Source: Mesorhabditis belari (lineage: Eukaryota > Nematoda > Chromadorea > Rhabditida > Rhabditidae). Taken from it: 64,000 bases of DNA. Position 1 is the stretch's first letter; each line of letters starts with the position of its first letter. The position numbers and the translations under genes were made by a program. The stretch is taken from positions 186,001-250,000 of the forward strand of contig CAUEEP010000924.1 of assembly GCA_958450365.1 (NCBI GenBank), given 5' to 3'. This document shows, one piece after another, positions 51,914 through 63,400 of the stretch. The notes under the pieces were generated by a model. That model did no database searches, had not been told where the DNA came from, and worked only from the letters and a program-made list of their open reading frames with translations.

Positions 51914-52199
51914 TGAAAACAAGTTGCGATCTCTCAGAGAGAAGCTGTGTTTGCATTATCGAGCATGAATGTACTGCTTGCTTGCTTGAAACGTATCCTT
52001 TCTAGGGCACTCAATTTCATATATAGCCATATTTCTAGAAGATAATGAAGAATTCAGAAAATCACTAATCTAAAAATAGATATTTCTAATTAAAAACTTT
52101 TCAATTTCAGATCTTTTCTCTAAATTTTTGTTTTGAAAAAGCAAAAATCGATTGAAATTTTGCGAGCGAGTCATTTTGGAGTCTCGTTAATGAATTTTG

Positions 52200-53170
52200 A
52201 AAGTTTAACTTAAAAAAAGAGAAAAGAAAAAAGAAAATGAAGAGCGATTCGAATGAAATGACACGTGAAATCTATAAAAGTAATGAGAATTTATGGGGAG
52301 GCCAAAGGCTTTTTATAAACCGGTAAATGGATGGGAAAAGGGGGAGGCCCGTGTCTATGTGGATAAGCCAGAAAAGGGAAAGTGAAGAGGTAGAGGTGGA
52401 GAAGAGGAGAAGAGGAGAAAGAGAAGTTCAGAGATGATTTGGAAAGGGGAAAGTGGATGGAGGAGTAGCGTTGGGAGAGCGTTGGGATAGCGTTGGGATG
52501 AGAGAAAAGGAGAAAGAGCGTTGAGAGATCGTTTGGAAAAGGGAAAGGCGAATGAAGGATAGAAATAGAAATAGAAAAAGCGAGAAATAGAAAAAATAGA
52601 AATAGAAATAGAAAAAGATTGGTTGAATTGGATGGGGAAAGGCGTAGAGGAGTGGCTAACTGCGAGAAAAAAGAAAGAGAAGTCAATTGGAAGCGAGAAG
52701 AATGGAAATGATGGGAAGTGAGAAGAGAAGAAAGGAGAAAGAAAGAAAGAAAGAAGAAAGAAAGAGAAAGAAAGAGAAAGAAAGAAAGAAAGAAAAAGTC
52801 TCGAAAGGGATGGGATGAGATGGAAAGGATGAGAATGTTCAAAAAAACAATGGAAATAAAAGAGATCTAGGAAAGATGATGAGGAAAAAGAGTGAAGGAA
52901 TTGGAAAAGAGAACTGGAAAAGTGGATAGGAATGAGGTAAAAGAAATAAGTGAGGATGTGAGAGGAAAAAAATGGGGGGAAAGGGGCACATTATAGAGAT
53001 CCACAATCCAAAGAAATGCTAGGTTTGTGAGAGTTTTCGGGAAATAGGGAATTGAAGCACAGAGATATCAAAAGAAGAATGGGAAAAGATTTGTTATAGA
53101 AGAAAACTGAGATAGAGTCACTTTTCAAGAGCTAGAAACGAGTAAACGGCCGAGATGAGATACAAAAACA
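52200..53170 (+). repeat. Purine-rich plus strand, about 950 bp
   Basis: A long GA-rich stretch with GAAATAGAAATAGAAA (52555-52620), GAAAGAAAGA (52735-52800) and GGGAAAGTGGA-like units. The 183-codon Ser/Phe/Leu-rich minus frame at 52291-52842 is its complement and not credible as a gene. Confidence 0.7.
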
Positions 53171-53224
53171 GTCACAAAAAGGACACTTTCCAAAAATCTG
53201 ACAAAGGAAGGACACAAGGCTGAG

Positions 53225-53412
53225 GTGGCCGAATTAGAGAACAAGCTAGAGACAAGCTAGAGGACAAGTTAGAGGTCAAGCTAGAGAACAAGCTAGAGGA
53301 CAAGCTAGAGGACAAGCTAGAGGACAAGTTAGAGGTCAAGCTAGAGGTCAAGCTAGAGGACAAGCTAGAGAACAAGCTAGAGGTCAAGCTAGAGGTCAAA
53401 TTAGAGGTCAAA
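53225..53412 (+). repeat. 12-bp minisatellite GACAAGCTAGAG
   Basis: About fifteen units of GACAAGCTAGAG with GTCAAGCTAGAG and GACAAGTTAGAG variants. The array stops where the inverted-repeat element begins. Confidence 0.9.
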
Positions 53413-54200
53413 AATCAGTCCCAGATCAAAATATAAGGCTTCTTTCAGGGCCGTGGAATTTGTGCTTGTGGTTTAGTGGATAAGAGCCTTTTTCCGAAAC
53501 AAGGTATCGATTCTTTGCTCGGGTTCGATCCCTTCCTTTTGTTTTCATTTTTATTTTGATGTTTCATGAGATCTGAGTGCTCAAATATTATCGATATTCA
53601 CAATTATCGATGTTCAATCGATGATTAAACGAATATTACTCAAGATTATAAATTACTAAACAATGCGAGCTTTTTATTTTCTTGGAAATATGTCATTGTG
53701 TTCGCTGAATGAATCTGAATGCACTATGACATTTTTTGTGTCAATTGTGCCTCATTTGGAATCGATAAACACGTTGATATCCCCATCAACATCATCGACT
53801 TTGTGAAGAGGAAAGTATGATTTTAAAACTTGTACAAGATGTAATGTTAAAGCAGTTGCAAAACAGCTGTTTTAACTGTTTTGCAGCAAAAGCAGCTGTT
53901 TTTGTGTTTATGTGTGTTAATTTCTTTTGTTATTTTGTTTATGATCAATTAAAAGATTTCATAATACATTGTAAAGTTAAAATAGAGTGAATTCAAGCGG
54001 CTAAATATGAAAACAAATAAATTACTGAAAAATGAAATGAAATGAAAAGCAAATCAAATGAAAACAAAAGGAAGGGATCGAACGCGAGCAAGGAATCGAT
54101 ACCTCGTTTCGGAAACAAGACTCTTATCCACTAAACTACAAGCTCATTTCGTGACCGTGAAAGAAGCCTTAATAGAGACTGATTTTTGACCTCTAATTCG
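53400..54200. mobile_element. Inverted-repeat element with a tRNA-like unit in each arm
   Basis: The left arm (53395-53545) has AGAGGTCAAAAATCAGTC, AAGGCTTCTTTCAGGGCC and GTGGTTTAGTGGATAAGAG. It then has a TCCGAAACAAGGTATCGATT stretch and a B-box GGGTTCGATCCC with CTTCCTTTTG. The right arm (54060-54197) is the inverse of all these. The interior of about 520 bp is A/T-rich with no transposase. The two tRNA-like units face inward. The arms differ by about one base in eight, so the element is not recent. Confidence 0.75.
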
Positions 54201-54297
54201 ACCTCAAACTTCTTTATTTGCTTGCCAGAATCCTTGCGTTTCGACTCATTTTGCAAAAACGAATAGCAGTATCGAAAACAGCGTATAATTCTGCTAA

Positions 54298-54632
54298 ATG
54301 GCTCATGTCATTTGGCCACCTCAGCTTTGTCATTTGGCCACCTCAACTTTGTCATTTGGCCACCTCGGCTTTGTCATTTGGCCACCTCGGCTTTGTCATT
54401 TGGCCACCTCAGCTTTGTCATTTGGCCACCTCAGCTTTGTCATTTGGCCACCTCAGCTTTGTCATTTGGCCACCTCAGCTTTGTCATTTGGCCACCTCAG
54501 CTTTGTCATTTGGCCACCTCAGCTTTGTCATTTGGCCACCTCAGCTTTGTCATTTGGCCACCTCAGCTTTGTCATTTGGCCACCTCAGCTTTGTCATTTG
54601 GCCACCTCAGCTTTTTAATCTTCCCTTGTGAG
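54298..54632 (+). repeat. 22-bp minisatellite, SINE-tail related
   Basis: Fourteen units of GGCCACCTCAGCTTTGTCAT plus TT, preceded by GGCTCATGTCATTT and followed by CTTCCCTTGTGAG. The flanks match the SINE-tail boundary at 26585 and the CATTTGGCTCATGT unit there, so this array appears to be a re-expanded tail of the same family. Confidence 0.85.
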
Positions 54633-54639
54633 AATTAGA

Positions 54640-55200
54640 GAAAAAAGATTCTAAAAATATCATGAATTTCAAGAAAAAGAGGCAAAAGCTTTCTGTGTAT
54701 TTAGCGGAAAAGGGAACAGTATTCATGTCATTTTTTGCGGGATTTCTGCAAAAAAAAATGAAAGTGGAAGTGAAAAACGGAGGACGAATTGAAAGAGCAA
54801 AAGTCAGAAGAAGAGGAATTTTTATGTGGACAAATATTTGTTTGGAAAATCCAGTCAAATGGATTACTTCTTTTCAGCTAGATAAGCAAGCTAACAATTC
54901 AAACGTGCAACTATTGTTGTCTTATTCGGAAAATTGGGAGTCTGTTGGTTTTTAGAAGATTTTAATGGATTAAAAGTATGCCTTCATTGCTTTTCAATTT
55001 TCTAAACAATCAAATCATAACTTTCTCTGCAATTTTTTTTTTGCCAATAACAATTAAATATTAGTCTGTTATGCACTAAAGCCCAAGCCAAAGCCAAATT
55101 TGATTCAAAAAGTTTCACAAATTTATAGCTCAAAATCGTCTTGTTACCATCAAAAAAGCAAGAGAGATCCCAGAAAGAAAAAGAAATTTGATTTCATAAA
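54640..55200. other. Intergenic, no gene recognised
   Basis: A 97-codon plus frame at 54662-54955 begins MNFKKKRQKLSVYLAEKGTV. It has no recognised domain and lies in A/T-rich DNA between two repeats. It could be a small gene but no supporting signal was found. Confidence 0.3.
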
Positions 55201-55204
55201 GTCG

Positions 55205-56130
55205 CAATGACAACGCAACGACAACGACAACGACAACAACGGCGCAACGTCAACGCCAACGACAACGCAACGCAACGACAACGCAACAAAACGACAACAA
55301 CAACGACAACGACAACGACAACGCAACGCAACGACTACGACAACGACAATGACAACGACAACGCAACGCAACAACAACGCAACAAAACGACAACGACAAC
55401 GACAATGACAACGACAACGCAACGCAACAACAACGCAACAAAACAACAACGCAACAAAACGACAACGACAACGACAACAACGACGCAACGTCAACGACAA
55501 CGACAACGCAACGCAACGACAACGCAACAAAACGACAACAACGACACAACGACAACGACAACGACAACGCAACGCAACGACAACGACAACGATAATGACA
55601 ACGACAACGCAACGCAACAACAACGCAACAAAACGACAACGACAACGACAACGACAACAACAACGCAACGCAACGCAACAACAACGCAACAAAACGACAA
55701 CGACAACGACAATGACAACGACAACGCAACGCAACAACAACGCAACAAAACAACAACGCAACAAAACGACAACGACAACGACAACAACGACGCAACGTCA
55801 ACGACAACGACAACGCAACGCAACAACAACGCAACAAAACGACAACGACAACGACAATGACAACGACAACGCAACGCAACAACAACGCAACAAAACGACA
55901 ACGACAACGACAACGACAACAACAACGCAACGCAACGCAACGACAACGACAACAACGACACAACGACAACGACAACAAAACGACAACAACGACGCAACGA
56001 AACGACAACGACAACGCAACAAAACGACTACGATAACGCAACGCAACAACAACGCAACAAAACGACAACGACAACGACAACGACAACGCAACGCAATGAC
56101 AACGACAACAACGACGCAACGACAATGAAT
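55205..56130 (+). repeat. 920-bp hexamer-based satellite (ACGACA/ACGCA)
   Basis: Built from ACGACA, ACAACA and ACGCA units on the plus strand with higher-order repeats of about 50-130 bp (for example CAACGCAACAAAACGACAAC recurs many times). There is no stop in several frames of both strands, so open frames of up to 291 codons exist, but they encode only Thr/Gln/Asn/Arg or Val/Leu/Cys/Arg repeats. Confidence 0.92.
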
Positions 56131-56780
56131 GATTTGCAATAGAGTTAAAATTTAAACTGAATCCTATTTTCTATAAAATTTGAAATGAATTCTGTTTATG
56201 AAATCAGTTGAAAACCTGTAGAAAAGTTAGAGAAAAAAGCACTAATTCCCAGTGTACTTTGTGTGCGGGGATGAGTGTGGGGATTTGCTCGATTTGCTGC
56301 CTAAATTAGTGGTGACTTTTCAAAATGATTTCTGAGTAATGAGAAAGGTTTTGAGTTCTTGGAAAAGAATGATGTTAAATGGAATGAAACTTCAATTATC
56401 AATTTAGTATCGAGATCAGTAAATTGACCTAAAAAAAAGCATTTTACTGGGTACAATCTGCAATATTTCTACTGATGTTTGATGCAAAAAAGAGTGGAAT
56501 ATGTGAATCTATTAGTTTCTTGAAATTCTTGTTCTTTTCTTGAAATTTTCTTTGTTAGTAGTAATTTAGTAGCAATGTTTAGTTGTTTAGTTTAGTAATT
56601 TAGTAGTTGTTAGTTTACGGGAGTTGAAACATTGAAAAAAACATTAAAAAAACAAAATCAAAAACAAATTCTTTAAAATAAACATATATAAAGGATAAAA
56701 ATAGTCGAATTTTTAAAATTTGAGTTTTATTTTGCTCTATTTCGACGGATTTTATTATAAAAACACGTCTATTAATGTGA
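56131..56780. other. Intergenic A/T-rich DNA
   Basis: No open frame, RNA or inverted repeat was recognised. A TTAGTAGTAATTTAG-type run lies near 56555-56615. Confidence 0.4.
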
Positions 56781-56784
56781 AAAG

Positions 56785-57015
56785 AACTTTCTAGTAAAGA
56801 ACTTTCTAGTAAAGAACTTTCTAGTAAAGAACTTTCTAGTAAAGAACTTTCTAGTAAAGAACTTTCTAGTAAAGAACTATCTAGTAAAGAACTCTCTAGT
56901 AAAGAACTTTCTAGTAAAGAACTATCTAGTAAAGAACTCTCTAGTAAAGAACTTTCTAGTAAAGAACTTTCTAGTAAAGAACTATCTAGTAAAGAACTAT
57001 CTAGTAAAAAACTTT
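56785..57015 (+). repeat. 15-bp minisatellite TAGTAAAGAACTTTC
   Basis: About fifteen units alternating CTTTC, CTATC and CTCTC. The unit length is divisible by three, so the minus frame (Leu-Leu-Glu/Asp-Ser repeats) stays open. Confidence 0.92.
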
Positions 57016-57167
57016 CCAACTATGCTAATAAATATTTTCAAATTAAACAAATTCAGTAAGTATTTCCTTCTTTGAAAAGATTTCAGTTCTCTGTGTTCTG
57101 ATTTTTAAAGACGGAAGGACGGAGGCATTTGAGAACAGGTGTTAAACTGCATCCGAATGTAGAATAT

Positions 57168-57381
57168 ACCGTATTTTCTCTAATAGTAGTGCACCCTGCG
57201 CGTTGCCTAAATTGCTCGAAATCTCGAAAAGCGTTTATCAGAACCTATCGATGTGGGGTCGGAAAATGTGGCTGACGATGAGATCTTGTGGGGGATTTGA
57301 GTGTTGAGCTTCTGCAAAAGCTTGGGAACTGTAAAATAGGCATCAACTCGGCTCGGCACTACTATTAGAGAAAATACGGTA
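57168..57381. mobile_element. MITE with ACCGTATTTTCTCTAATAGTAGTGC ends (copy 1)
   Basis: The ends are CCGTATTTTCTCTAATAGTA and TACTATTAGAGAAAATACGG. The interior includes AACCTATCGATGTGGGGTCG and GATGAGATCTTGTGGGGGAT. Copy 2 lies at 61521-61748 in inverse orientation, and the Tigger-like element at 61918 has related ends. Confidence 0.85.
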
Positions 57382-57482
57382 ACCAGCTTTTTCTTGCTGA
57401 CGTCTTTCTGTGCAATAGACTCAAGAATAGACTAGCTTTTTTAAAATTAACAAAGCAATCAAATATTTATTCGGATCGAACT

Positions 57483-60400
57483 TTAGACGTTGAAAACGGT
57501 GGCTGGTGGAGGGGATTTTTCGGTGAAACGGCAAGGCACCGAGGCTCGTGCATCGTTCGCCGTTGTGATCTTGAAATTGAGGACAAATCTACGCACAAGG
57601 CTACAATAAAGCTATTATTAGCAACTTATTATTAGCAATAAAATCCATTCTGACAAGTATAAGCTATCTGCTTTGGATCAGACAAAGACAAATATCAGTA
57701 TTTAACACATTCACAATGAGATTTTTTGATTTTTGCATAATTATTTCCCTTTCAGCTCGTCTAAAAACGTTCACAGGCAACCGATTTACTTAAATTAGGG
57801 CTCAAAATGAAAAGAAATGTTTACGGATCATTTATCTAAAAAGAAATTAAAGAAATATTGAGTTTGAAGAAAGTTCAGAATGCTTTAGTATGAGAAATTT
57901 CTCGGATCACCGTTGACCCGGGAACTATTTTGCATTCAATGGCTCATAACTCCCTTTAAAGTCACTATTTTTTAAACAGTTTTCAGATAAATGATCTTCA
58001 AACATTTCTCTTCATTTTGAGCCCTAATTTAAGTAAATCGGATGACTGTGGACGCTTCTAGACGAGCTGGAAGGGGCATAACTTACGCAAAAATCAAAAA
58101 AATCAAAAAAAGCTCATCGTGAATGTGTTAAACAATGATTCCAAGAGAAAAACAGAAACAATTCGAACGAATCGTATAAGTCGTTGGGTTCGGTGTTGGA
58201 TTTGGCTTAAAACCTTGACTTTTGCTTGGCTTGGCTTGGCTAGACTTATCGTTAGCCTGAATATTGGAACTTTTACCGAACTTGGAAAAGGCAACTTTTA
58301 CCAATGAAAGCTATTCAATCCAGTTTACTTATGGCTTTACCTACAAAAAGTACTCAGTCAGGAATCAGGCTTGATCTACATAGTACTTGATCTACATAGT
58401 ACTTGATTTACATGGTACTTGATTTACATGGTACTTGATCTACATGGTACTTGATCTACATGGTACTTGATTTACATGGTACTTGATTTACATGGTACTT
58501 GATTTACATGGTACTTGATTTACATGGTACTTGATTTACATGGTACTTGATCTACATGGTACTTGATTTACATAGTACTTGATTTACATGGTACTTGATT
58601 TACATGGTACTTGATCTACATGGTATTTGATCTACATGGTACTTGATCTACATGGTACTTGATAGGCTTTACCTATCAGGCTTTACAAAGCTTACCAATT
58701 TAACTCACCAAATAGGCATCATCGGAGTGAAAGGACAAGGCCTTGACAATGTCGCCAGCCCTCAATGACACTCCAGATAGCATATCTGTAAAAAAAATAG
58801 ATCCATCAAGGATTAAGCTTACAAAAGTATGGACATACGACATTTGCACATTTGGGTATTGGGTATTGGGTACGACATTTGCACAAGTTTTTGGCTTTTT
58901 TTTTTTAGCTTCTAACTCTACCATCTTTTAGTCTATTTGGATTAAATCGATATTTAAAAAAAAAACTTCGCACATTTTTCTATCATAATAAGCTTACAGA
59001 AAACAAAAATAATGAAAAATAAGAAAATTATGCACTTTTTTATTGTCGCAATCCCATTTTTCAGTTTTTGAGAGTAATTCAATTGAAACTTTTATTCGAT
59101 GTGGCTGACTGGTTAAGTGTCTTTTATCTTAATCGGGGAAGGTCGAGGGTTCGAACCCCACATGCGACATGGTCACCCCCTTCGGATTTCCTTTCCCTTC
59201 GGGTTGAGAGGTTTTCTGGAGGGCAGTCTGGTGGTTGTGGCCCCAGTTCTTTAAAGTGACAAGCCACTCCTTCATCGTCATCTTCCCTTCACCACCAAAA
59301 AAGCTATTTAGTTCCCCATTGAGCTTAGGGTTAGGGAGCCGTCTGTCATGACGTGGGTTAAGTTAAGATATAGCCTAGTATTGTGTGTGTCGTTGTATTG
59401 TGATTGATATATTTCGTGTATGCGATAAATTCACCACTGGTAGCCCCAGTCGGTATTTTTTATTTGATTGATTCGAATGAAATAACTACCAAAAAGTAGC
59501 TTTAGATGTGTTTTAACAATATTCGAAAGTAAATTGGCAAAAGGAATAGAGATGAGAAAGCAGTAGCCCAAAAAAAGGCTACTTAATTTTTAACTTTTTG
59601 AAAAACTTACTTAAAACGCCCCAAAATCTGCCATCTCTATTCCTGCTGACAAATTTTTTTATCTATCTTCGCACTTAGGTGTTCCTATTTGTGCAGATGG
59701 TAGCCTGCTTCCACATTTCTCTATCTCTTGCTATTGTCATCCATTGTTTCCTATCTTGGTTGTTCCTGGTTCGAAGTCTTCGACTTGCTTGTGTTGGTGG
59801 TGGTTGCACTCTAGCCATCCTTTCTCTGACCGTCGCTGCCACTCTTGTGCTCCACCTCGTTGCTGGTCTTCCGATGGGCCTCTTCTGATCTCGTGGTAGC
59901 CACTCTGTGATCCGTATCGTCCATCTATCATGCAGCCAGGGCCATCTACGTCCAAGGTCCAGGGTCAGCCCATCTAAGTCTTTCTCTTTCAATCACTTCC
60001 ACTGGATCTCTGAGTCCTGAGAGCTGACGCATATCCGTACTTCTTAGGCCTTGGTCTTGGTCTTGGTCTGCGAGAGCTGCGTCTTCCTATTGTGGAGGAG
60101 GTTCCTTTCAAGGGCTCGATGCGTCGTTCTCAGGGCTCGCTCGGTGGTCTGTGTCGTGGCCCAGGTCTCTGTCCTGTAGCAGAGTGCCGGGAGGACGGTG
60201 CTGTGTTGACAATTTACTTTCGAATATTGTTAGAACTTATCTAAAGCTACATTTTGGTAGTTATTTCATTCAAACTGGTCAAATCGAATAAAAGTTACAA
60301 TTGAATTCCTCTCAAAAACTGAAAAATGAGATTGCGACCATACAAAAAAAGCATAATTTTCTTATTTTTTATCATTTTCAAATCTTTGTCATTTTTGATC

Positions 60401-63400
60401 TCTAACTCTACGACTTTTTAGCCTATTTGGATTATATGGGTATTAAAAAAGAGTTTCTATGATATCTAAAAATCTCAGTATTGAACAAGTACATTGAACA
60501 AGTTACCCTGATAATCGACAACCATTTGTCGCCTTTGTGGGAAGTGATGCTTTCGACCGTTTCGTATCGCATAACTTCGATCAGGTGGCAATTTTCTGAT
60601 CATTTCGCTCTTTTTCTCAAGTCCTTTTGGTCTAAATCATAAAAGCTCATCAATTTCTTGGAAAACTCACTCTTTCTTATCGATTTCTTCATTGGCAATC
60701 GCTTTGGCTAGATGCCATTGCTTGATTTGAGCTCGAACTGTGTCAAGGTTGAATTTAGCAAATTCTTGATTGTTGTTTGTCTAAAAGCTTGAAATTTCGA
60801 GATTGGGTAAAGAAAAACTTACCGTAAACACTGTAATAGTACCCCAGCCCCATAATAACGGTGCGGAGCGTTGCGTAGTCTAGCTTTGGACGCGTTTTTC
60901 TCGACACTGGTTTATGCTACAATGCGCGCAAAGGTATCAAAAGATAGCTGAGATTTAGGGCTATTTTTTGATACCAAAGACGCATTTTTTGAAAGTACGA
61001 GCGCTTTGGAAAAAATGAAATACTAAAAAACTGCGACATGCGACTGAAATACTTGCGACTACGCGACTGTACGAGGGGGGTGGGGTACTATTATAGTATT
61101 TACGGTAGTCACTGTTGTTAGGTAAATCATTTCTTCAACAAAACAACTTATAAATGTACTCACTTTCATACAATGGACAATCTGATGAGGCCTCGTGGCA
61201 CATTTCTTCAACAAAGTGTCAACCTTGTTCAAGAATTGCTGCGAAAACGTTTGATTTGCGTCCACCACCGGACATTTGATCACTTTTGGGCTGAATTTTT
61301 GATTCTTTATACTAGAAATATCGTTCTAAAGGTACTTTGCTGTACTTTTACTATCCACAAAACAAGATTAGTGTTTACTTTTGGTTTTTGGCATTGAAGT
61401 AAATGCTAAAGGTGTCAAGGCGACAATAAACATTTAATAAATGCATTTTCTACTTACTCAAAAGTTAAATGTTACACTAATTGTAAGATTAAAATGTAAA
61501 AACTGAGCTATAATTAAGTCTACAGTATTCTCTCAAATTCTCTAGTAGTGCGCCCGGCCGAGCCGAGTTGATGACTATTTTACGGTTTCCAAATTTTTCA
61601 CAGAACCTCAACACTCTAATCCCCCACAAGATCTCATCGTCAGCTACATTTTCCGACCTCACATCGATAGGTTCTGATAAGCGGTTTTCGAGATTTCGAG
61701 GAATTTAGGCAACGCGCAGGGTGCACTACTATTAGAGAAAATACGGTATGTTACAACTGTTATTGAATTTCGTCCAATTCTGAATTGGACCTCCGTTTTT
61801 GAATCGTCCAATCTACAGTTTTTTTGACCTCTCTAATGATCCATAGTTTTTACGAGTTAGCAAATATAATTTCAATTTCTATTCATTTTATTTAGTTACA
61901 TTTTTAGAAGCAGTAAATACCGTATTCTCCCTAAAAGTATTGCGGGCTCGGAGGGGATTAAGAAATTTTGACAAAATTAAAATGTACTTTAAAATGCAAT
62001 TAAAATTAGCATTTAAGTTTTTGCTGTTTGTAGTTTTGAATCATTTTAAGTTGAAAACACACTCTTCTACTATCTACTATCTCGACTCGACTTGGGACTC
62101 GACTCGACTTGGGACTCGACTCGACTTGGGACTCGACTCGACTTGGGACTCGACTCGACTTGGGACTCGACTCGACTTGGGACTCGACACGCGTTAGCCG
62201 GGTCGAGTTAAGTCGAGTCACAAAAGCGAAGCTACGAGGAAGATTCTAAAGGATTTGCAAATTGAAGCTATTCTGGTACCTGGAGGGTGCACTCAGTACA
62301 TTCAAGCACCGGATGTTATCTGGAATGCTCCTTTTAAAACGAGGATTCAAGCCTAATATAAAGATTGGATGCTGAATGGACGAAAACCGTTGACTCACAA
62401 TGGAAATCCGGTTCCACCACCAATGGGAATCTATCTGGAATGGGTTTGGAATGCGCGGAACGAACTCTCGAAGAGCTTCATCGTGCTCTCATTCAGTGCG
62501 ATTACCACGGCTATTGATGGCTCTTATTCACTGCTTTAAGAAAGAAGGATTTATTCCTGAAGGCGCAAGACTTCTCAACGATGTTCGACTTGAACAATCC
62601 ATCAATCGAGTAAAGGATGAATTTGAAAATATTGAATTGGATAGAGAATTGGATAGAGATAATGATTCGGATAAGAATTCTGTTGTTTATTTCTTGAATA
62701 GTTTATTTTATATCATGTTTTGTTGTTTTATTTTTGAATTTTTTGCTAATAAATTTAAAGAAAATTGTTTATTTTGCAAGAATTTTTGGAGATCTTTATC
62801 TTTTTTATATCTTTTTTAATTGAAATTTGTTTTTGTAAGCTGCTAAAACACTTTAAAAGGATTGCAGGCTTTGAGGGGTTTGTAAAGATAGTATGGCGCA
62901 ATACTATTAGATAGAATACGGGAAACGAAACGATTGCTTTGTGGCGAATAGCTACTAAAAGTTATCTAACTCTGACAGCCTAAAAATTGGAAAAGTATTG
63001 AGGAAATCGGTGCGCCTTCATTCTATTTCGCGCCCCAAATCATTTATTGTTTTGTAGCTTGTTAGCTGAGTATCTTGTGTTAAAGCCTATATAAGGCAAC
63101 TGTTGAGGCAACTGTTGAGGCAACTGTTGAGGCAACTGTTGAGGCAACTGTTGAGGCGACTGTTGAGGCGACTGTTGAGGCGACTGTTGAGGCAACTGTT
63201 GTTCATTTGGTTCGGTTATCTTTCATTTTCTTTCTGCTTTCCTCTCATTGTGTCAAACTGGTGTCCTAATTAGGACGAAATTCTTTCTGTTTTTATCGTC
63301 ACTTCAATTGTCGTCATTCAATTGTCGATCTTGTGTGAAAGTTTGCTCAAGTGAGAGCCCAAAGATTCCGAGTCAGTCGGCTATTGAATAAAGTGTTTTT

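Larger units (their letters stand above)
58990..60380. mobile_element. Composite fold-back containing a SINE and an RTE-type LINE fragment
   Basis: The left arm is in two parts (58995-59090 and 59466-59535) and the right arm is continuous (60208-60380). Paired strings include TAAGAAAATTATGCACTTTT, GTCGCAATCCCATTTTTCAG, TTTTTGAGAGTAATTCAATT and GAAATAACTACCAAAAAGTA with their inverses. The left arm is split by a tRNA-headed SINE (59090-59465) flanked by ATTCGA(T/A) repeats. Between the arms lies the LINE fragment (59672-60207). The whole block is in an intron of the right-hand gene. Confidence 0.72.

Noticed and set aside
52291..52842. 183-codon Ser/Phe/Leu-rich frame on the minus strand
   Set aside because: It is the complement of a purine-rich tract, with strongly biased composition and no domain.
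55207..56128. Open frames of 113-291 codons on both strands
   Set aside because: All are translations of a hexamer-based satellite, with only four or five kinds of residue and no start or splice context.
58709..58785. M17 leucyl aminopeptidase assignment for the right-hand gene
   Set aside because: The MLSG and GDIVKAL strings recall that family, but the order of motifs is wrong and neighbouring exons show no metal-binding motifs.
60507..60595. Alternative exon reading HLIEVMRYETVESITSHKGD
   Set aside because: Attractive by eye, but the only acceptor for it (GATCAG) is weak and leaves the wrong phase, whereas the GATTTAG acceptor and the other frame fit both neighbours.
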